A stretch of 33,437 nt of DNA, taken from positions 1 through 33,437 of the IMG/VR virus record IMGVR_UViG_3300027983_000058; one strand, given 5' to 3'. The notes under the pieces are model-generated. The model saw only the letters and a program-made list of their open reading frames with translations, did not search any database and was not told the origin of the DNA. This DNA comes from a virus. The translations under genes were made by a program, and so were the position numbers. The number at the start of each line of letters is the position of its first letter. Positions within the stretch are counted from its first letter, which is position 1. Shown one piece after another: positions 6,617 through 14,540 of the stretch.

Positions 6617-6796
6617 ATGGATGTGTGGTCGTTCAAGTATGAACCACGTTTCACCGCTCGAACTGGCGGAGCCTTTGAATGTCGTAGAATAGCTTATGGT
6701 CTTGACAACCAAGGTCATATCGTGTGGCTGTTTGAACACCCCCGCAGTCGTTGGGTTCCTCAAATCCGAGCCGAACAATCGCATTGGAGCCTATAG
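6617..6796 (+). CDS. hypothetical 59-aa basic protein
   Basis: MDVWSFKYEPRFTARTGGAF to AEQSHWSL. The preceding 120 bases also look coding, but in other frames (SPKGRRC, then PYYPTKRTWVTQYAEHPTFQ), so this may be the 3' part of a longer frameshifted gene starting near 6495. It converges on the minus-strand gene at 6791. Confidence 0.5.
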   Translation: MDVWSFKYEPRFTARTGGAFECRRIAYGLDNQGHIVWLFEHPRSRWVPQIRAEQSHWSL

Positions 6797-7105
6797 GCTC
6801 AATCGCTCCGCTTTAGGCAAAGAAAGACACTCATCCATTTGCTGCATAGCGCCCAGAGATTCGGCCATGATTGCACATTCTTCCGTGAGTCGATGAGCTA
6901 TCGCGGCCTCGTATGCATCCACGTCGCCAGTGTGCTTTATCGGCAGGAGCGCTTTCAGTGCACGCAGCCGGGCGTTCACGCTTTTCATGCGTGCGAGCAC
7001 CTCGCCGAACCCAGCGGTTACAGACAACGGCGATGATGCCACTTGATTTTCAGGAGTATTATTCATTTTTGGTGATTTGTGCGTCTCGTGGCTCACTTTA
7101 GACAT
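6791..7105 (-). CDS. hypothetical helical protein
   Basis: 104 aa from 7105; a start at 7066 (MNNTPENQ) is also possible. Mostly helical with RMKSVNARLRALKALLPIKH. It follows the 7112-7351 gene after 6 bases, suggesting one operon. Function unknown. Confidence 0.65.
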   Translation of the reverse strand: MSKVSHETHKSPKMNNTPENQVASSPLSVTAGFGEVLARMKSVNARLRALKALLPIKHTGDVDAYEAAIAHRLTEECAIMAESLGAMQQMDECLSLPKAERLSL

Positions 7106-7111
7106 TAGAGC

Positions 7112-7351
7112 CTACCCCTCTCGGGAAGGCTCAATAGCTCCGTTAGCTGACTTGATGGCGGCGGCTATTCTGTCAAGAATTTCACTGGCTCGCATTGCGA
7201 CCGCTTCAGCGCCTCGATTGTGTTCAGCGTGGTGTCCGGCGCATTGGCAGAACTGCCTTGATTGGTCTGTGATGTAGCTCAGAACGTCAGCTAACAAAGC
7301 GCTAGAGCCAACAGTAGCCGCGTTTTCGGACTGAGTAGAGTTTTGTTCCAT
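7112..7351 (-). CDS. hypothetical helical protein
   Basis: 79 aa (MEQNSTQSENAATVGSSALL). It carries Cys and His (FCQCAGHHAEHNRG) in a spacing that could bind metal. Predicted mostly helical. It sits between genes of the 8113-6791 minus-strand operon. Function unknown. Confidence 0.65.
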   Translation of the reverse strand: MEQNSTQSENAATVGSSALLADVLSYITDQSRQFCQCAGHHAEHNRGAEAVAMRASEILDRIAAAIKSANGAIEPSREG

Positions 7352-7355
7352 ATTT

Positions 7356-7802
7356 TTATTTATCGGTTTGCTGGATCCTGTGGCTCAGCTTGTCGTTAGG
7401 CGAAATAATCGGACCGCTCCACTTGGCGCCGCCCAACGCTAAATCGACAACCCATTTCCATGAGTTTTTTTGCCGTAAAAAAACCGCTGGAACAGACATG
7501 ATTCTCATTTCCAACACCATTTCTTCCCCCTCAATCAGGAACCAATACCAGCCGGGTTTCGTCATTTCCACGGTAGAATACGCCGAACAATCCGATGGCG
7601 CGTCCTCCTTGATAAGTTTAGAAATCGTGCAGCCCTCACTAACGTAGTGGATGAATCCAGTCTTTTCATCACGGAATACCCATGAATCGCCTGTCGCTTG
7701 TGGTCTTGAGCACACCACGGCTTTACTGATAAGTGTCATCTGAGCGTTATTGAAATTTACTGCTACGGTGTCACCCACCTTGATTTGATATTCGTCGGTC
7801 AC
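7356..7802 (-). CDS. conserved phage protein (HYVSEGCT family)
   Basis: 148 aa. The N-terminal half (VGDTVAVNFNNAQMTLISKA, ATGDSWVFRDEKTG, IHYVSEGCTISK) matches a widespread small phage protein that usually stops near there. The C-terminal half (KPGWYWFLIEGEEMVLE) looks like a second domain. It overlaps the preceding gene by 4 bases. Function unknown. Confidence 0.75.
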   Translation of the reverse strand: MTDEYQIKVGDTVAVNFNNAQMTLISKAVVCSRPQATGDSWVFRDEKTGFIHYVSEGCTISKLIKEDAPSDCSAYSTVEMTKPGWYWFLIEGEEMVLEMRIMSVPAVFLRQKNSWKWVVDLALGGAKWSGPIISPNDKLSHRIQQTDK

Positions 7803-8113
7803 AGCACGTCCTCCTTCGCCTTCGTGGCTGCGAGTTTTGCCCTCACCAGTTCAGGCACTTTGAGCGCAAGAACATTTTCCTGAACGCTCCCATCGTCGGA
7901 GGTCTTGGCCGCGACGCCGAACATCTCGCCAATCTCCGTGATGATGCCGTGATAGAAAATCTCGTTCCGGTGGAACTGCGCGGCAGAATCCATCCACGCG
8001 GCAAGTCGTTGGACGAAGGCGTTCGCTAACCTCGTATCCATTTCGATGTGTTTGGTTTCCTCGTCGCACCAACATTGTGCGACAATTTCTCGTGCTTGGT
8101 TTGTGTATTTCAT
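7799..8113 (-). CDS. conserved phage protein
   Basis: 104 aa with an AAQFHRNEIFYHGIITEIGE helix and SDDGSVQENVLALKVPELV near the C-terminus, a signature of a widespread phage family of unknown function. First gene of the four-gene minus operon down to 6791. No consensus box was found upstream. Confidence 0.75.
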   Translation of the reverse strand: MKYTNQAREIVAQCWCDEETKHIEMDTRLANAFVQRLAAWMDSAAQFHRNEIFYHGIITEIGEMFGVAAKTSDDGSVQENVLALKVPELVRAKLAATKAKEDVL

Positions 8114-8194
8114 AAAATCAATCCTCTAACCAGCGATTCGAGACAAGTCCCCTCCCGCCGCTGGTATGCGTGAGCGCTTGGTGTTGCTGAAATA

Positions 8195-8305
8195 TTATTG
8201 TTTGTTGGTGACGACCGTCTTAGCCACACCATCAACCAACAGTCGAGCGACGTGGTATTCTTGTGGCGTGCCTTTGAGTCGTGATGTTAAGGTGAACGAT
8301 TTCAT
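8195..8305 (-). CDS. 36-aa phage protein
   Basis: MKSFTLTSRLKGTPQEYHVA to TNKQ, starting at the ATG at 8305 under the box at 8325-8342 with the leader TCACTATCAGTAGT. Basic, probably one small beta sheet. Function unknown. Confidence 0.6.
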   Translation of the reverse strand: MKSFTLTSRLKGTPQEYHVARLLVDGVAKTVVTNKQ

Positions 8306-8337
8306 ACTACTGATAGTGACAACATTTTTATAAAATG

Positions 8338-9030
8338 TCAAGCAGAGATTACAAATCCCGTCTCATCTTTCTTACCGTCACCTTTGGCTGTGAGGCCGAC
8401 CACGACACCCTTTGCGTCGTTAAACCGTAGGTCTGATAAGTCGCCATCGACTACGGGAAAACCTTTCCACTTTTCGGGGAGACCACCACTGAACACGGCG
8501 GCGACGTTGCCACCAGCGGCCAAGACCTTAAGGACGTCTACCTCATTCGATTCACTACGGGAGAAAGTCAGATGGTAATTCTTGGGCAGCTTACCGGCAG
8601 CCCAATCAAGCGCCCGTTTGACAGACTTGGTGTAGTCGTAAAATTGAATGTCAGGGAACTTGGTGTAGAGGTCAAGACGCTCCCAAGGAATGTCAGACGT
8701 GCCATTGAGGCGGATGCAAACCTTTTTGTTTTCCTTGCCGGCTTTCTTAATGAGCGCCGTAATGTCTGCAGCAATGTCGTTGACGAATTGAACTTTGTCC
8801 TTGAAAAACTTCAAGGTCTTGTTGATGCGTGCGTTACGAACATTACTCATCTTACCACGTCCGGCGGTAAAGAGACAAGCCGCCTTGCAACCTTCACTCG
8901 CGTTAGGACAAAGATTCCCCATACCAGCTTCATTCGCTGGTGCAAGGTAAAGAATACCAGTGAGATAACCAAACTTTTCACCTTTGACAGTCTTGGCGTC
9001 AGCACCGACAGATAGTAAATTTAACTTCAT
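8338..9030 (-). CDS. phage protein with C-x6-C-x3-C motif (GP88-like)
   Basis: 230 aa (MKLNLLSVGADAKTVKGEKF). Conserved elements are GYLTGILYLAPANEAG, the cysteine motif CPNASEGCKAAC (C41, C48, C52) followed by AGRGKM, IRLNGTSDIPWE, FYDYTK, NYHLTFSRSE and the C-terminal VVGLTAKG. This matches a widespread phage family sometimes labelled gene product 88 or, doubtfully, a replication initiator. The cysteines suggest metal or Fe-S binding. Its activity is unknown. The stop TGA lies in the next box. Confidence 0.75.
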   Translation of the reverse strand: MKLNLLSVGADAKTVKGEKFGYLTGILYLAPANEAGMGNLCPNASEGCKAACLFTAGRGKMSNVRNARINKTLKFFKDKVQFVNDIAADITALIKKAGKENKKVCIRLNGTSDIPWERLDLYTKFPDIQFYDYTKSVKRALDWAAGKLPKNYHLTFSRSESNEVDVLKVLAAGGNVAAVFSGGLPEKWKGFPVVDGDLSDLRFNDAKGVVVGLTAKGDGKKDETGFVISA

Positions 9031-9048
9031 GTAAAAGACTTTGACTTG

Positions 9049-9065
9049 TTTTTATAAAATGTCAA
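9049..9065 (-). promoter_or_regulatory. promoter-like box
   Basis: TTGACATTTTATAAAAAC on the minus strand, 19 bases before the ATG at 9030. The TGA of the 9062-9277 gene is inside it. Confidence 0.7.
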
Positions 9066-9277
9066 GAAGTCCTTACCGTGGTGGTGCTTTTTACCAGCAG
9101 GGATGATAGAAAGCTGAGCTTCCATGCCATCCAAACTCCAATGACCTTGAAGCCAAACAATTCAGGCATGGTGCTATTCCACAGCCACTTGACGGGAAAT
9201 GCAAATAAGAGTGAGAGTAGAAAAAGGCCGAAGATTCCACCCAAGACGGTTGCGATTGTTACGGATATTGATTTCAT
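9062..9277 (-). CDS. small membrane protein
   Basis: 71 aa with a hydrophobic N-terminal helix (VTIATVLGGIFGLFLLSLLF), the motif FPVKWLWNSTMPELFG, and a second hydrophobic stretch (WMAWKLSFLSSLL). This is a very common small inner-membrane protein of phages, function unknown. Box upstream at 9301-9317. Confidence 0.8.
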   Translation of the reverse strand: MKSISVTIATVLGGIFGLFLLSLLFAFPVKWLWNSTMPELFGFKVIGVWMAWKLSFLSSLLVKSTTTVRTS

Positions 9278-9313
9278 AATTTATGGCTATTGTGTTGTTG
9301 TTTTTATAAAATG

Positions 9314-9514
9314 TCAAGCTATTCTCAGCCAGACTTCACCTTTGTTTTCCCGATGGAAGTGATAAATGGTCCCTGCGTTGAAAGTGCTTTCCCCGAAAGA
9401 GGTCCAGACATCTTTCACCACTTTACCGTTCAAACCCTCAGGAGGGCAGAAGAAATCGTCGGGAAGGGTATCCCCGCCGACACTGCAATGCCTAAATGTT
9501 GTCTTAGTGGACAT
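9314..9514 (-). CDS. hypothetical 66-aa phage protein
   Basis: Start at the ATG at 9514 (MSTKTTFRHCSVGGDTLPDD), overlapping the end of the 9504-9854 gene, so probably translationally coupled. Contains FFCPPEGL. Its stop lies in the box at 9301-9317. Function unknown. Confidence 0.65.
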   Translation of the reverse strand: MSTKTTFRHCSVGGDTLPDDFFCPPEGLNGKVVKDVWTSFGESTFNAGTIYHFHRENKGEVWLRIA

Positions 9515-9854
9515 TGTAGCCTTCACGGGGCTCCATATCACCAAGGAACAGGGTCATGATAGAGCTTTCCTTGACGCGGTAGCCATTCTCCGTGGCGCGG
9601 AACCGCTTGGTCTTCACACCACCAACTGTGATGTCCACAGGCGTCTCAGTCCAATACATACCACCGCCGGACGTGTATGCGCGAGTGGTCTCAAGCGCGA
9701 CGATTCCCACGGTAGCAGCCGTCACCTTGACGACCTTGAACCAATGGGGTAGATCTGCGTCATATCCAAAACTGCCGGTGAGAACGTCACCGACCTTAGG
9801 AAGACGAACAGCCGCCTTAGCGGCCGGTGGGAAGATGCTATATGAAGTATTCAT
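9504..9854 (-). CDS. conserved phage protein (HWFKVVKVTA family)
   Basis: 116 aa. SFGYDADLPHWFKVVKVTAA, the middle strand-rich part and KRFRATENGYRVKESS follow the pattern of a common small phage family of unknown function. Under the box at 9873-9889. Confidence 0.7.
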   Translation of the reverse strand: MNTSYSIFPPAAKAAVRLPKVGDVLTGSFGYDADLPHWFKVVKVTAATVGIVALETTRAYTSGGGMYWTETPVDITVGGVKTKRFRATENGYRVKESSIMTLFLGDMEPREGYNVH

Positions 9855-9885
9855 AATTAAGACGATGACAGTCTTTTTATAAAAG

Positions 9886-9978
9886 TCAATCAGAATCTTC
9901 GTCGTAACCTTTCCAAAACCTTTTGGTTATGAATGCCCACCCGAAACTAAGGATCATCGCCGCTATAACGACTTTAAG
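9886..9978 (-). pseudogene. 5'-truncated small membrane protein
   Basis: The frame LKVVIAAMILSFGWAFITKR ends WKGYDEDSD with its TGA in the box at 9873-9889. It loses its start exactly where the foreign segment begins. A plus-strand copy of the same beginning, with its ATG, exists at 33389 (MLKVVI). The gene was probably cut by the join at about 9976-9980. Confidence 0.6.
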
Positions 9979-11270
9979 TATGCCGTGTTGCCACCACCAC
10001 CTGCAATTCTAACAGATGCCAATGAATAGCCGGTGCCACCGTTGGTTATTTCTACTGAATTAACTCTATATGTAATGTCAAATGTTGCACCCACTCCAAT
10101 TGCACCTACTCCAACAGGCGCAGCAGATTCTGAGATTGCAGTTGCAACAGATGACAATCCCGGTAATGTTAAATATGAACCTGATGATACGATTCTGTAA
10201 GTTAAAATAGATCCTGGAGTAGTTAATGTAGATAACACCTGAATAATACATGCGCCACCGCCGGTTGACAATACACCACCTGTAACGCTGAGTAAATCTC
10301 CAGGGTAGTAGTTTGCACCTACACCGTTAAGAACAACAGTGTCGACACTTATCTTTAAAAATCCAGCAAACCCGTCACCGGAAGTAGGAGACGATTCAAT
10401 AGCTGCTAGTGTACAGTCAGCTGCACCGTCGTTGTATGTTAGCACTTTCTTGTAAGGCCCTAATGTTATAGGAGCCTCTTTTACCAATTCTTCAGCACGT
10501 TTTAATGCGGCTTCTAGTGTACGATAAGCATACGCCAATGCTCGCCCTTGAAGAGCTTTTGAAACTCCTGTTCGCTCATCGGCACCTGACAACGCCACAT
10601 ATAAGTTAACACTTGATCCGAACGCAGCATTATCAACATATCGTTTTGTTGCAGCAGTCAATCCGTCAAAATTTATATCATCATCCGGCTCAGGATCTCT
10701 TGAAAGAATCAACGGACCGCTCATTCGGCCCAATGCAGCATTGACTTGTCCTGTTTCCGGATCAATTGCATTTGCACCAGCTCGAGCTATTTTACTATCG
10801 GCATAGGACTTGTTAACTAGCTCGTGCTTGTAAATTGGTAACAACGGTGATATTGTAGTACCTGCATCATAAATCCTATACTGCAGACCACCGGAACGCA
10901 TAGACAAGTCACCACCAAGCTGTGGTGATGTATCTGCTGATATTTCAGCAAAGTCTGCATTAATAGTAATTTCATTAGGATTAGTAATAAAATCAATACT
11001 AATACCGTTACCGGGAGCTAGTGTTTTAAATGCTACCCCTGATTCCGTATTGTTAACAGTTACTAAGGGAGTTGATCCAGTAGTTGGATCGTTTTGTCCA
11101 ACATAGGTCGGTGGTGTATAATCGAGGCCTATAAACTGTAATCTCTCACCTAATCCTAAGGAACTGTATAGTTCTTGGAAGTTATCGTTTACTTTTCTAA
11201 ACGAGTCGCGAATACTATCGCCAGTGCCGTCGTTACCTACGACGCCGATATCAATTGATTTTCTTGCCAT
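9963..11270 (-). CDS. T4-like tail-fibre/virion protein, C-terminally truncated
   Basis: 435 aa starting MARKSIDIGVVGNDGTGDSI. The N-terminal SIRDSFRKVNDNFQELY segment, the QLGGDLSM repeat and GLTAATKRYVDNA are typical of large structural or fibre proteins of T4-like marine phages. Those proteins are normally longer. Here the last ten codons run into the neighbouring sequence, so the gene is cut at about 9976. AT-rich codon use unlike the flanks. Its product would be a virion adhesin component. Confidence 0.75.
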   Translation of the reverse strand: MARKSIDIGVVGNDGTGDSIRDSFRKVNDNFQELYSSLGLGERLQFIGLDYTPPTYVGQNDPTTGSTPLVTVNNTESGVAFKTLAPGNGISIDFITNPNEITINADFAEISADTSPQLGGDLSMRSGGLQYRIYDAGTTISPLLPIYKHELVNKSYADSKIARAGANAIDPETGQVNAALGRMSGPLILSRDPEPDDDINFDGLTAATKRYVDNAAFGSSVNLYVALSGADERTGVSKALQGRALAYAYRTLEAALKRAEELVKEAPITLGPYKKVLTYNDGAADCTLAAIESSPTSGDGFAGFLKISVDTVVLNGVGANYYPGDLLSVTGGVLSTGGGACIIQVLSTLTTPGSILTYRIVSSGSYLTLPGLSSVATAISESAAPVGVGAIGVGATFDITYRVNSVEITNGGTGYSLASVRIAGGGGNTAYLKSL

Positions 11271-11328
11271 TTTTCATCCTAAGAATAAAGCGTATTCTAA
11301 TATTTAGCCCAAAGTTTTATAAGCCTAA

Positions 11329-11337
11329 TGTAAATAC
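11329..11337 (+). promoter_or_regulatory. T4-late-like promoter
   Basis: TGTAAATAC just before the ATG at 11341; a similar TGTAAATAA lies at 11634-11642 before the 11665 gene. Both resemble the T4 late consensus TATAAATA. They are absent from the flanking genes. Confidence 0.45.
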
Positions 11338-11340
11338 ACT

Positions 11341-11628
11341 ATGTTCATCAAAATAGAAACAGAAGAAAATCAATATGTTAGACTCAGTAAAGCAGGAGTC
11401 GAACACACATACACAAGAAAAAAGACCTTAGCGGTCTTTAGATGTGATAATTGTGATACAGAATTTATGAGAGATCTAAAACATGTTAATCGTAAGAGAT
11501 TAAGTAACAACTATTTTCATTGTTGTAGTAACTGCGATGCTAAACGTTTTGCTCAACGTAAGGGGGTGGAACAGAAACAAATATGGAATTTTCCTGCTAG
11601 TACCACTTTACCGGTGGGTAAATTTTAA
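11341..11628 (+). CDS. zinc-ribbon-like phage protein
   Basis: 95 aa. Two Cys pairs, FRCDNCDTEF and CCSNCDAKRF, form a likely zinc ribbon with a basic linker (RDLKHVNRKRL). Such proteins in T4-like phages are often related to HNH nucleases, but no catalytic HNH residues are evident here. Probably nucleic-acid binding (inference). Confidence 0.65.
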   Translation: MFIKIETEENQYVRLSKAGVEHTYTRKKTLAVFRCDNCDTEFMRDLKHVNRKRLSNNYFHCCSNCDAKRFAQRKGVEQKQIWNFPASTTLPVGKF

Positions 11629-11664
11629 TCTAGTGTAAATAAACGTCTAAAGGAGACATATAAT

Positions 11665-11973
11665 ATGTTTGGATTTATTAAGAAATTATTTGGCGGCACT
11701 ACTGTAACTAACAAAGAAGCGGGAGTTCAACTTGAACAATCAGCACCTTACAAAGTACCAGAACCTGCTGCTACAACACCTATTCCGCTAGTTGTTGATA
11801 AAGCAACAGAAGCAGTAGTTAAGTCTTTGGTAAAACCAGCGGCAAAGAAGAAATATCATGCAAAGAAGAAAGCTGGCACTGCTAAAACAGCACCAGCTAA
11901 AAAGCCAGCTGCTAAAACAGCACCAGCTAAAACAGCACCAGCTAAAAAGCCTAAAGCAAAACCAGCAGCTTAA
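11665..11973 (+). CDS. Lys/Ala/Pro-rich basic protein
   Basis: 102 aa. The N-terminus MFGFIKKLFGG is amphipathic. The C-terminal 40 residues repeat AKTAPAKKPA-like units, resembling histone-H1-like tails. AAAGGAG precedes the start by 8 bases, a clear Shine-Dalgarno unlike the flanking phage genes. It might bind DNA or RNA. The last bases overlap the UV endonuclease gene tail to tail. Confidence 0.65.
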   Translation: MFGFIKKLFGGTTVTNKEAGVQLEQSAPYKVPEPAATTPIPLVVDKATEAVVKSLVKPAAKKKYHAKKKAGTAKTAPAKKPAAKTAPAKTAPAKKPKAKPAA

Positions 11974-12992
11974 TATTGATGTTGTAGTGCGAACGATGCT
12001 AAATTTTTAGCCTTTGATTCACACATAATATCAAAACTATCTCTAAAACTCATAGCCCATTCATTCACTGCTGTATTCCAGTAGAAGTCTGAATGTGCTC
12101 TGAGTTTTTGCTTTTTATAACCCTGAGACAACAATAGTGCATGATCCGGCTTTACACTAGTATCATGTCCTACAAGATAATCTTCACGACTAACAGAGTA
12201 ATGCATTGTAGGTCGTACGCCTCGCCATGAATCAATAACACGGTTAACTCGATCGTCAGTAGGAAGAATGTACTCCCCTTCTCGAATCCAGTGGTGATGA
12301 ACGTCTAGCACAATAGGCAGTATATCAGCAAGCTCAATACAGTCGGTTAAGCCCCATGAGTTTTCTTCGTTTTCGATGGTAATACAGTTACGAGCTTCTA
12401 CACTAAGACGCTTATATGCCGCCCTAATGCCGTCTGGCCCAAGTTTTCCGGAGATGTGTACATTAATCTTAAAGTCTTGGAACGACTTTCCATATCCCAT
12501 CCAGCGAGCCATATCTGCATGATATTCAAATTCTTCGATGCTACGCTCTACTATACCAGGGTTAATAGATGCCAGCACAGTAAACTGACCAGGATGGAAA
12601 GACAACCGAACACCATTCTTACGAGCCAGATCTCCGATTTGTCCAAATGCTCTTTCACAATAGGCTCGTACATCGGGATCCCGCCAACACCCGCCCCAAA
12701 CTGACTGAGTATAGACAGGTAGTATATCGCTACTGAGTCGTACCATTCTAAGATTTTCATCGAGTGTTCCTACCCTCTCAACGAGCTTGCGAGTAGATTC
12801 TATGTTACCTACCATTAGGTCATATAATTTTTGTTCCGCAACTTGTTTACTCTGTCTATTTAACCAAGCAACTGTAGTGCTGCCGGTGTTAAGAGCTTTA
12901 CACTCGTCTGTAGGTTTGATACCGTTAACTTGATCAGGCTGATCGATCCATTTACAGGCAAAGCCGAGGCGTTTAATCATAGATTCTTTCAT
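11970..12992 (-). CDS. uvsE: UV DNA damage endonuclease (UvsE/UVDE family)
   Basis: 340 aa with the UVDE TIM-barrel pattern: RLGFACKW near residue 8, FHPGQF at 132-137, KINVHISGK at 175-183, ITIENEE at 204-210, LDVHHH at 229-234 and MHYSVS at 263-268. The His, Glu and Asp residues would bind the metal cluster. The enzyme nicks DNA 5' of UV photoproducts, starting alternative excision repair. Length is close to the family norm. Its ATG overlaps the stop of the upstream partial gene (TAATG). It lies in the foreign segment. Confidence 0.85.
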   Translation of the reverse strand: MKESMIKRLGFACKWIDQPDQVNGIKPTDECKALNTGSTTVAWLNRQSKQVAEQKLYDLMVGNIESTRKLVERVGTLDENLRMVRLSSDILPVYTQSVWGGCWRDPDVRAYCERAFGQIGDLARKNGVRLSFHPGQFTVLASINPGIVERSIEEFEYHADMARWMGYGKSFQDFKINVHISGKLGPDGIRAAYKRLSVEARNCITIENEENSWGLTDCIELADILPIVLDVHHHWIREGEYILPTDDRVNRVIDSWRGVRPTMHYSVSREDYLVGHDTSVKPDHALLLSQGYKKQKLRAHSDFYWNTAVNEWAMSFRDSFDIMCESKAKNLASFALQHQY

Positions 12993-13213
12993 TAATACAA
13001 CTGTGGTTCATTTGTGGGCTTACCTTGCAAAGCCATCCAAATCTCTTCTGCTTCGGTAAGGATAATTTCGTAATCTGCTAATATCGATCTACGAGTCTGC
13101 TCGGGCAAATTGCACCAAACTTCAACATTGTTGTAGCTACCTTTTGTTTCGGGAGGCATACATTCTTCGATCCAATCGGCTAATGCTTTAAATGTATCGT
13201 CCGACTGAGCCTA
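12992..13213 (-). CDS. 5'-truncated hypothetical protein
   Basis: The 3' part of an ORF ending NEPQLY, containing ADWIEECMPPETKGSYNNVE and EQTRRSILADYEIILTEAEE. It has no start: the frame meets a stop at 13214, where the flanking phage sequence begins. It marks the right edge of the foreign segment. Function unknown. Confidence 0.6.
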
Positions 13214-13675
13214 TTCCTGCGTTGAATAAGCGTTACGGGCCAAGCGTCCTTATTGACGCTTGACCGCCGACTTACGGCCATCAAGGTGAGCTTGTCGGTG
13301 GCTCGGTTATAGTAATCTTAGGTCGCGTTTGCTCTCTCAGGGAATCTCACCCTTCGATTGCATCTCTTTCCCTCGTCTCTCCAAATCCTATTACCCTCCA
13401 TTGAGTTTTTTAGCTGTTCAATCCCTCAACTTCTACGGGCAACGATGCATAGATTCACTTCGACTCGGTTCTGAGACCGCCCCACCTATCTTCTCATATG
13501 GCCCCACTATTGCAGGACCATGACGGGTTATCCCGTCAGGTTTAGTGTGTCCTACCACACCGACGATACATTTAGACTATCAAAAGAACTGAAATTGGTG
13601 GACACTATCGTGGCCCTGACGCCTGACTTTATAACAGGAGGTTACGGTTTGATGCCGCTTACCTATCTAAACACC
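13214..13675 (-). ncRNA. gene-poor structured RNA region
   Basis: No ORF above about 27 codons is convincing. Several perfect hairpins are visible on the minus strand: CAAGCGTC/GACGCTTG, TGACGGG/CCCGTCA with an ATAA loop, and GTGTG/CACAC. A promoter at 13676-13704 and a boxA-like site at 13577-13592 suggest a transcribed untranslated RNA. Micro-ORFs with purine-rich leaders occur, such as MEGNRIWRDEGKRCNRRVRF. The region is cut by the segment join at 13213. Confidence 0.4.
13577..13592 (-). promoter_or_regulatory. boxA-like antitermination site
   Basis: CAGTTCTTTTGATAG on the minus strand, preceded by TTT. Closely similar sites occur at 22539, 27495 and 27809, all in RNA regions. They resemble rrn boxA (TGCTCTTTAACA), bound by NusB-S10. 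Confidence 0.5.
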
Positions 13676-13704
13676 AGTGTGAACCACTGTTTATAAAATG
13701 TCAA
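13676..13704 (-). promoter_or_regulatory. promoter of RNA region (TTGACA-17-CACACT)
   Basis: TTGACA at 13699-13704 followed by TTTATAAA and, 17 bases on, a weak -10 CACACT. No ORF begins within the usual distance, so it probably drives the structured region on its left. Confidence 0.5.
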
Positions 13705-13726
13705 GAGTTATTTGAAGTTTAAAATC

Positions 13727-14131
13727 TTAAGCGTTCTTCAAGTACCAGTCAACCGTTCCAACGTCTCCGCCTCGGAGATAGCCGACCCCGTAGGTCGTGA
13801 CCTTCTTGAGAATATCCGCGTCATTCAAGTTACCGCGAACACCGTTAGCAACCGGAGCCTTCCAGCTTCCCTTGAGGATGTTACCGTTCTCCAAATCAAC
13901 AAAGCAATAGACCGAACTGGCCTCCCAATTGCCGGCCCGCTTACGGTCTTCGAAGGTAGCCAACTTGATGTAGCGACCACCGATGGAAGCGATACGAATC
14001 TGACCGGGCTCAGCGAAAGTGAAATTATTTTTCTTGTAGTAGACCGCGAGGGCCTTGGTGGCAGACTCAGCCAGATTGACCAATTTATCAAAATGGGGCC
14101 ACGTGGCGATGTTGGATAAGTTGTATTTCAT
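13727..14131 (-). CDS. hypothetical phage protein
   Basis: 134 aa from the ATG at 14131 (MKYNLSNIATWPHFDKLVNL), chosen by the box at 14150-14165. A helical N-terminus is followed by a strand-rich domain (GQIRIASIGGRYIKLATFED, YCFVDLENGNILKGSWKAP) and a C-terminal YGVGYLRGGDVG. Function unknown. Confidence 0.75.
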   Translation of the reverse strand: MKYNLSNIATWPHFDKLVNLAESATKALAVYYKKNNFTFAEPGQIRIASIGGRYIKLATFEDRKRAGNWEASSVYCFVDLENGNILKGSWKAPVANGVRGNLNDADILKKVTTYGVGYLRGGDVGTVDWYLKNA

Positions 14132-14149
14132 ACTGCTGAGAGTGACTAC

Positions 14150-14165
14150 TTTTTTATAAATGTCA
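14150..14165 (-). promoter_or_regulatory. promoter-like box
   Basis: TTGACATTTATAAAAAAG then TAGTCACTCTCAGCAGT before the ATG at 14131. The stop TGA of the 14163-14537 gene falls within TTGACA. Confidence 0.75.
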
Positions 14166-14537
14166 AGCCGCTTTGTAGTATTTGAATGCCTTTTTCTGAC
14201 GGATGTCCTTGAGTTGCACCTTGGCGTTTTGACCAAACAAGGCTTTACTTTTGGCTAACAGGAGCTTCTGATATCCTTTGCGACGGAAATATGGTTTCGT
14301 AAAGGCCCACAGCATTTCACTGTGGGCAGTTTTGAGGTGAAGGTTCCAGCCGACAGTAGTTTTGTCCTTATAGAGCAGCAGAAGGGTCGCATTGGTGTAG
14401 CCCAGCCGTTCTTTTCGGTTAAACCATCCAAAGGTAGACTCCGCACACCAACCGGGAACCACCATCTTTCGGATGGCAGTCCACATCGCGGCGTCTTTGA
14501 GTGTAAACAAGTTTATTTTCTTGATAAGAAGTCTCAT
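14163..14537 (-). CDS. GNAT-like acetyltransferase fold protein
   Basis: 124 aa. ATLLLLYKDKTTVGWNLHLK resembles the strands before GNAT motif A, and WAFTKPYFRRKGYQKLLLAK fits motif A, where R-x-x-G-x would hold acetyl-CoA. It is shorter than classic GNATs and lacks a clear motif B, so substrate and activity are open. It starts 4 bases after the kinase-like gene, so both are in one transcript. Confidence 0.5.
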   Translation of the reverse strand: MRLLIKKINLFTLKDAAMWTAIRKMVVPGWCAESTFGWFNRKERLGYTNATLLLLYKDKTTVGWNLHLKTAHSEMLWAFTKPYFRRKGYQKLLLAKSKALFGQNAKVQLKDIRQKKAFKYYKAA

Positions 14538-14540
14538 AAA

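Larger units (their letters stand above)
9976..13213. mobile_element. foreign T4-like segment (recombination or assembly chimera)
   Basis: It is bounded by two truncated genes, contains no TTGACATTTATAAAA boxes, and is more AT-rich than the flanks. It has T4-late-like promoters and a real Shine-Dalgarno sequence, and its genes resemble T4-like marine phages. No integrase, transposase or terminal repeat is seen, so it does not look like an autonomous mobile element. An assembly join is at least as likely. Confidence 0.6.
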
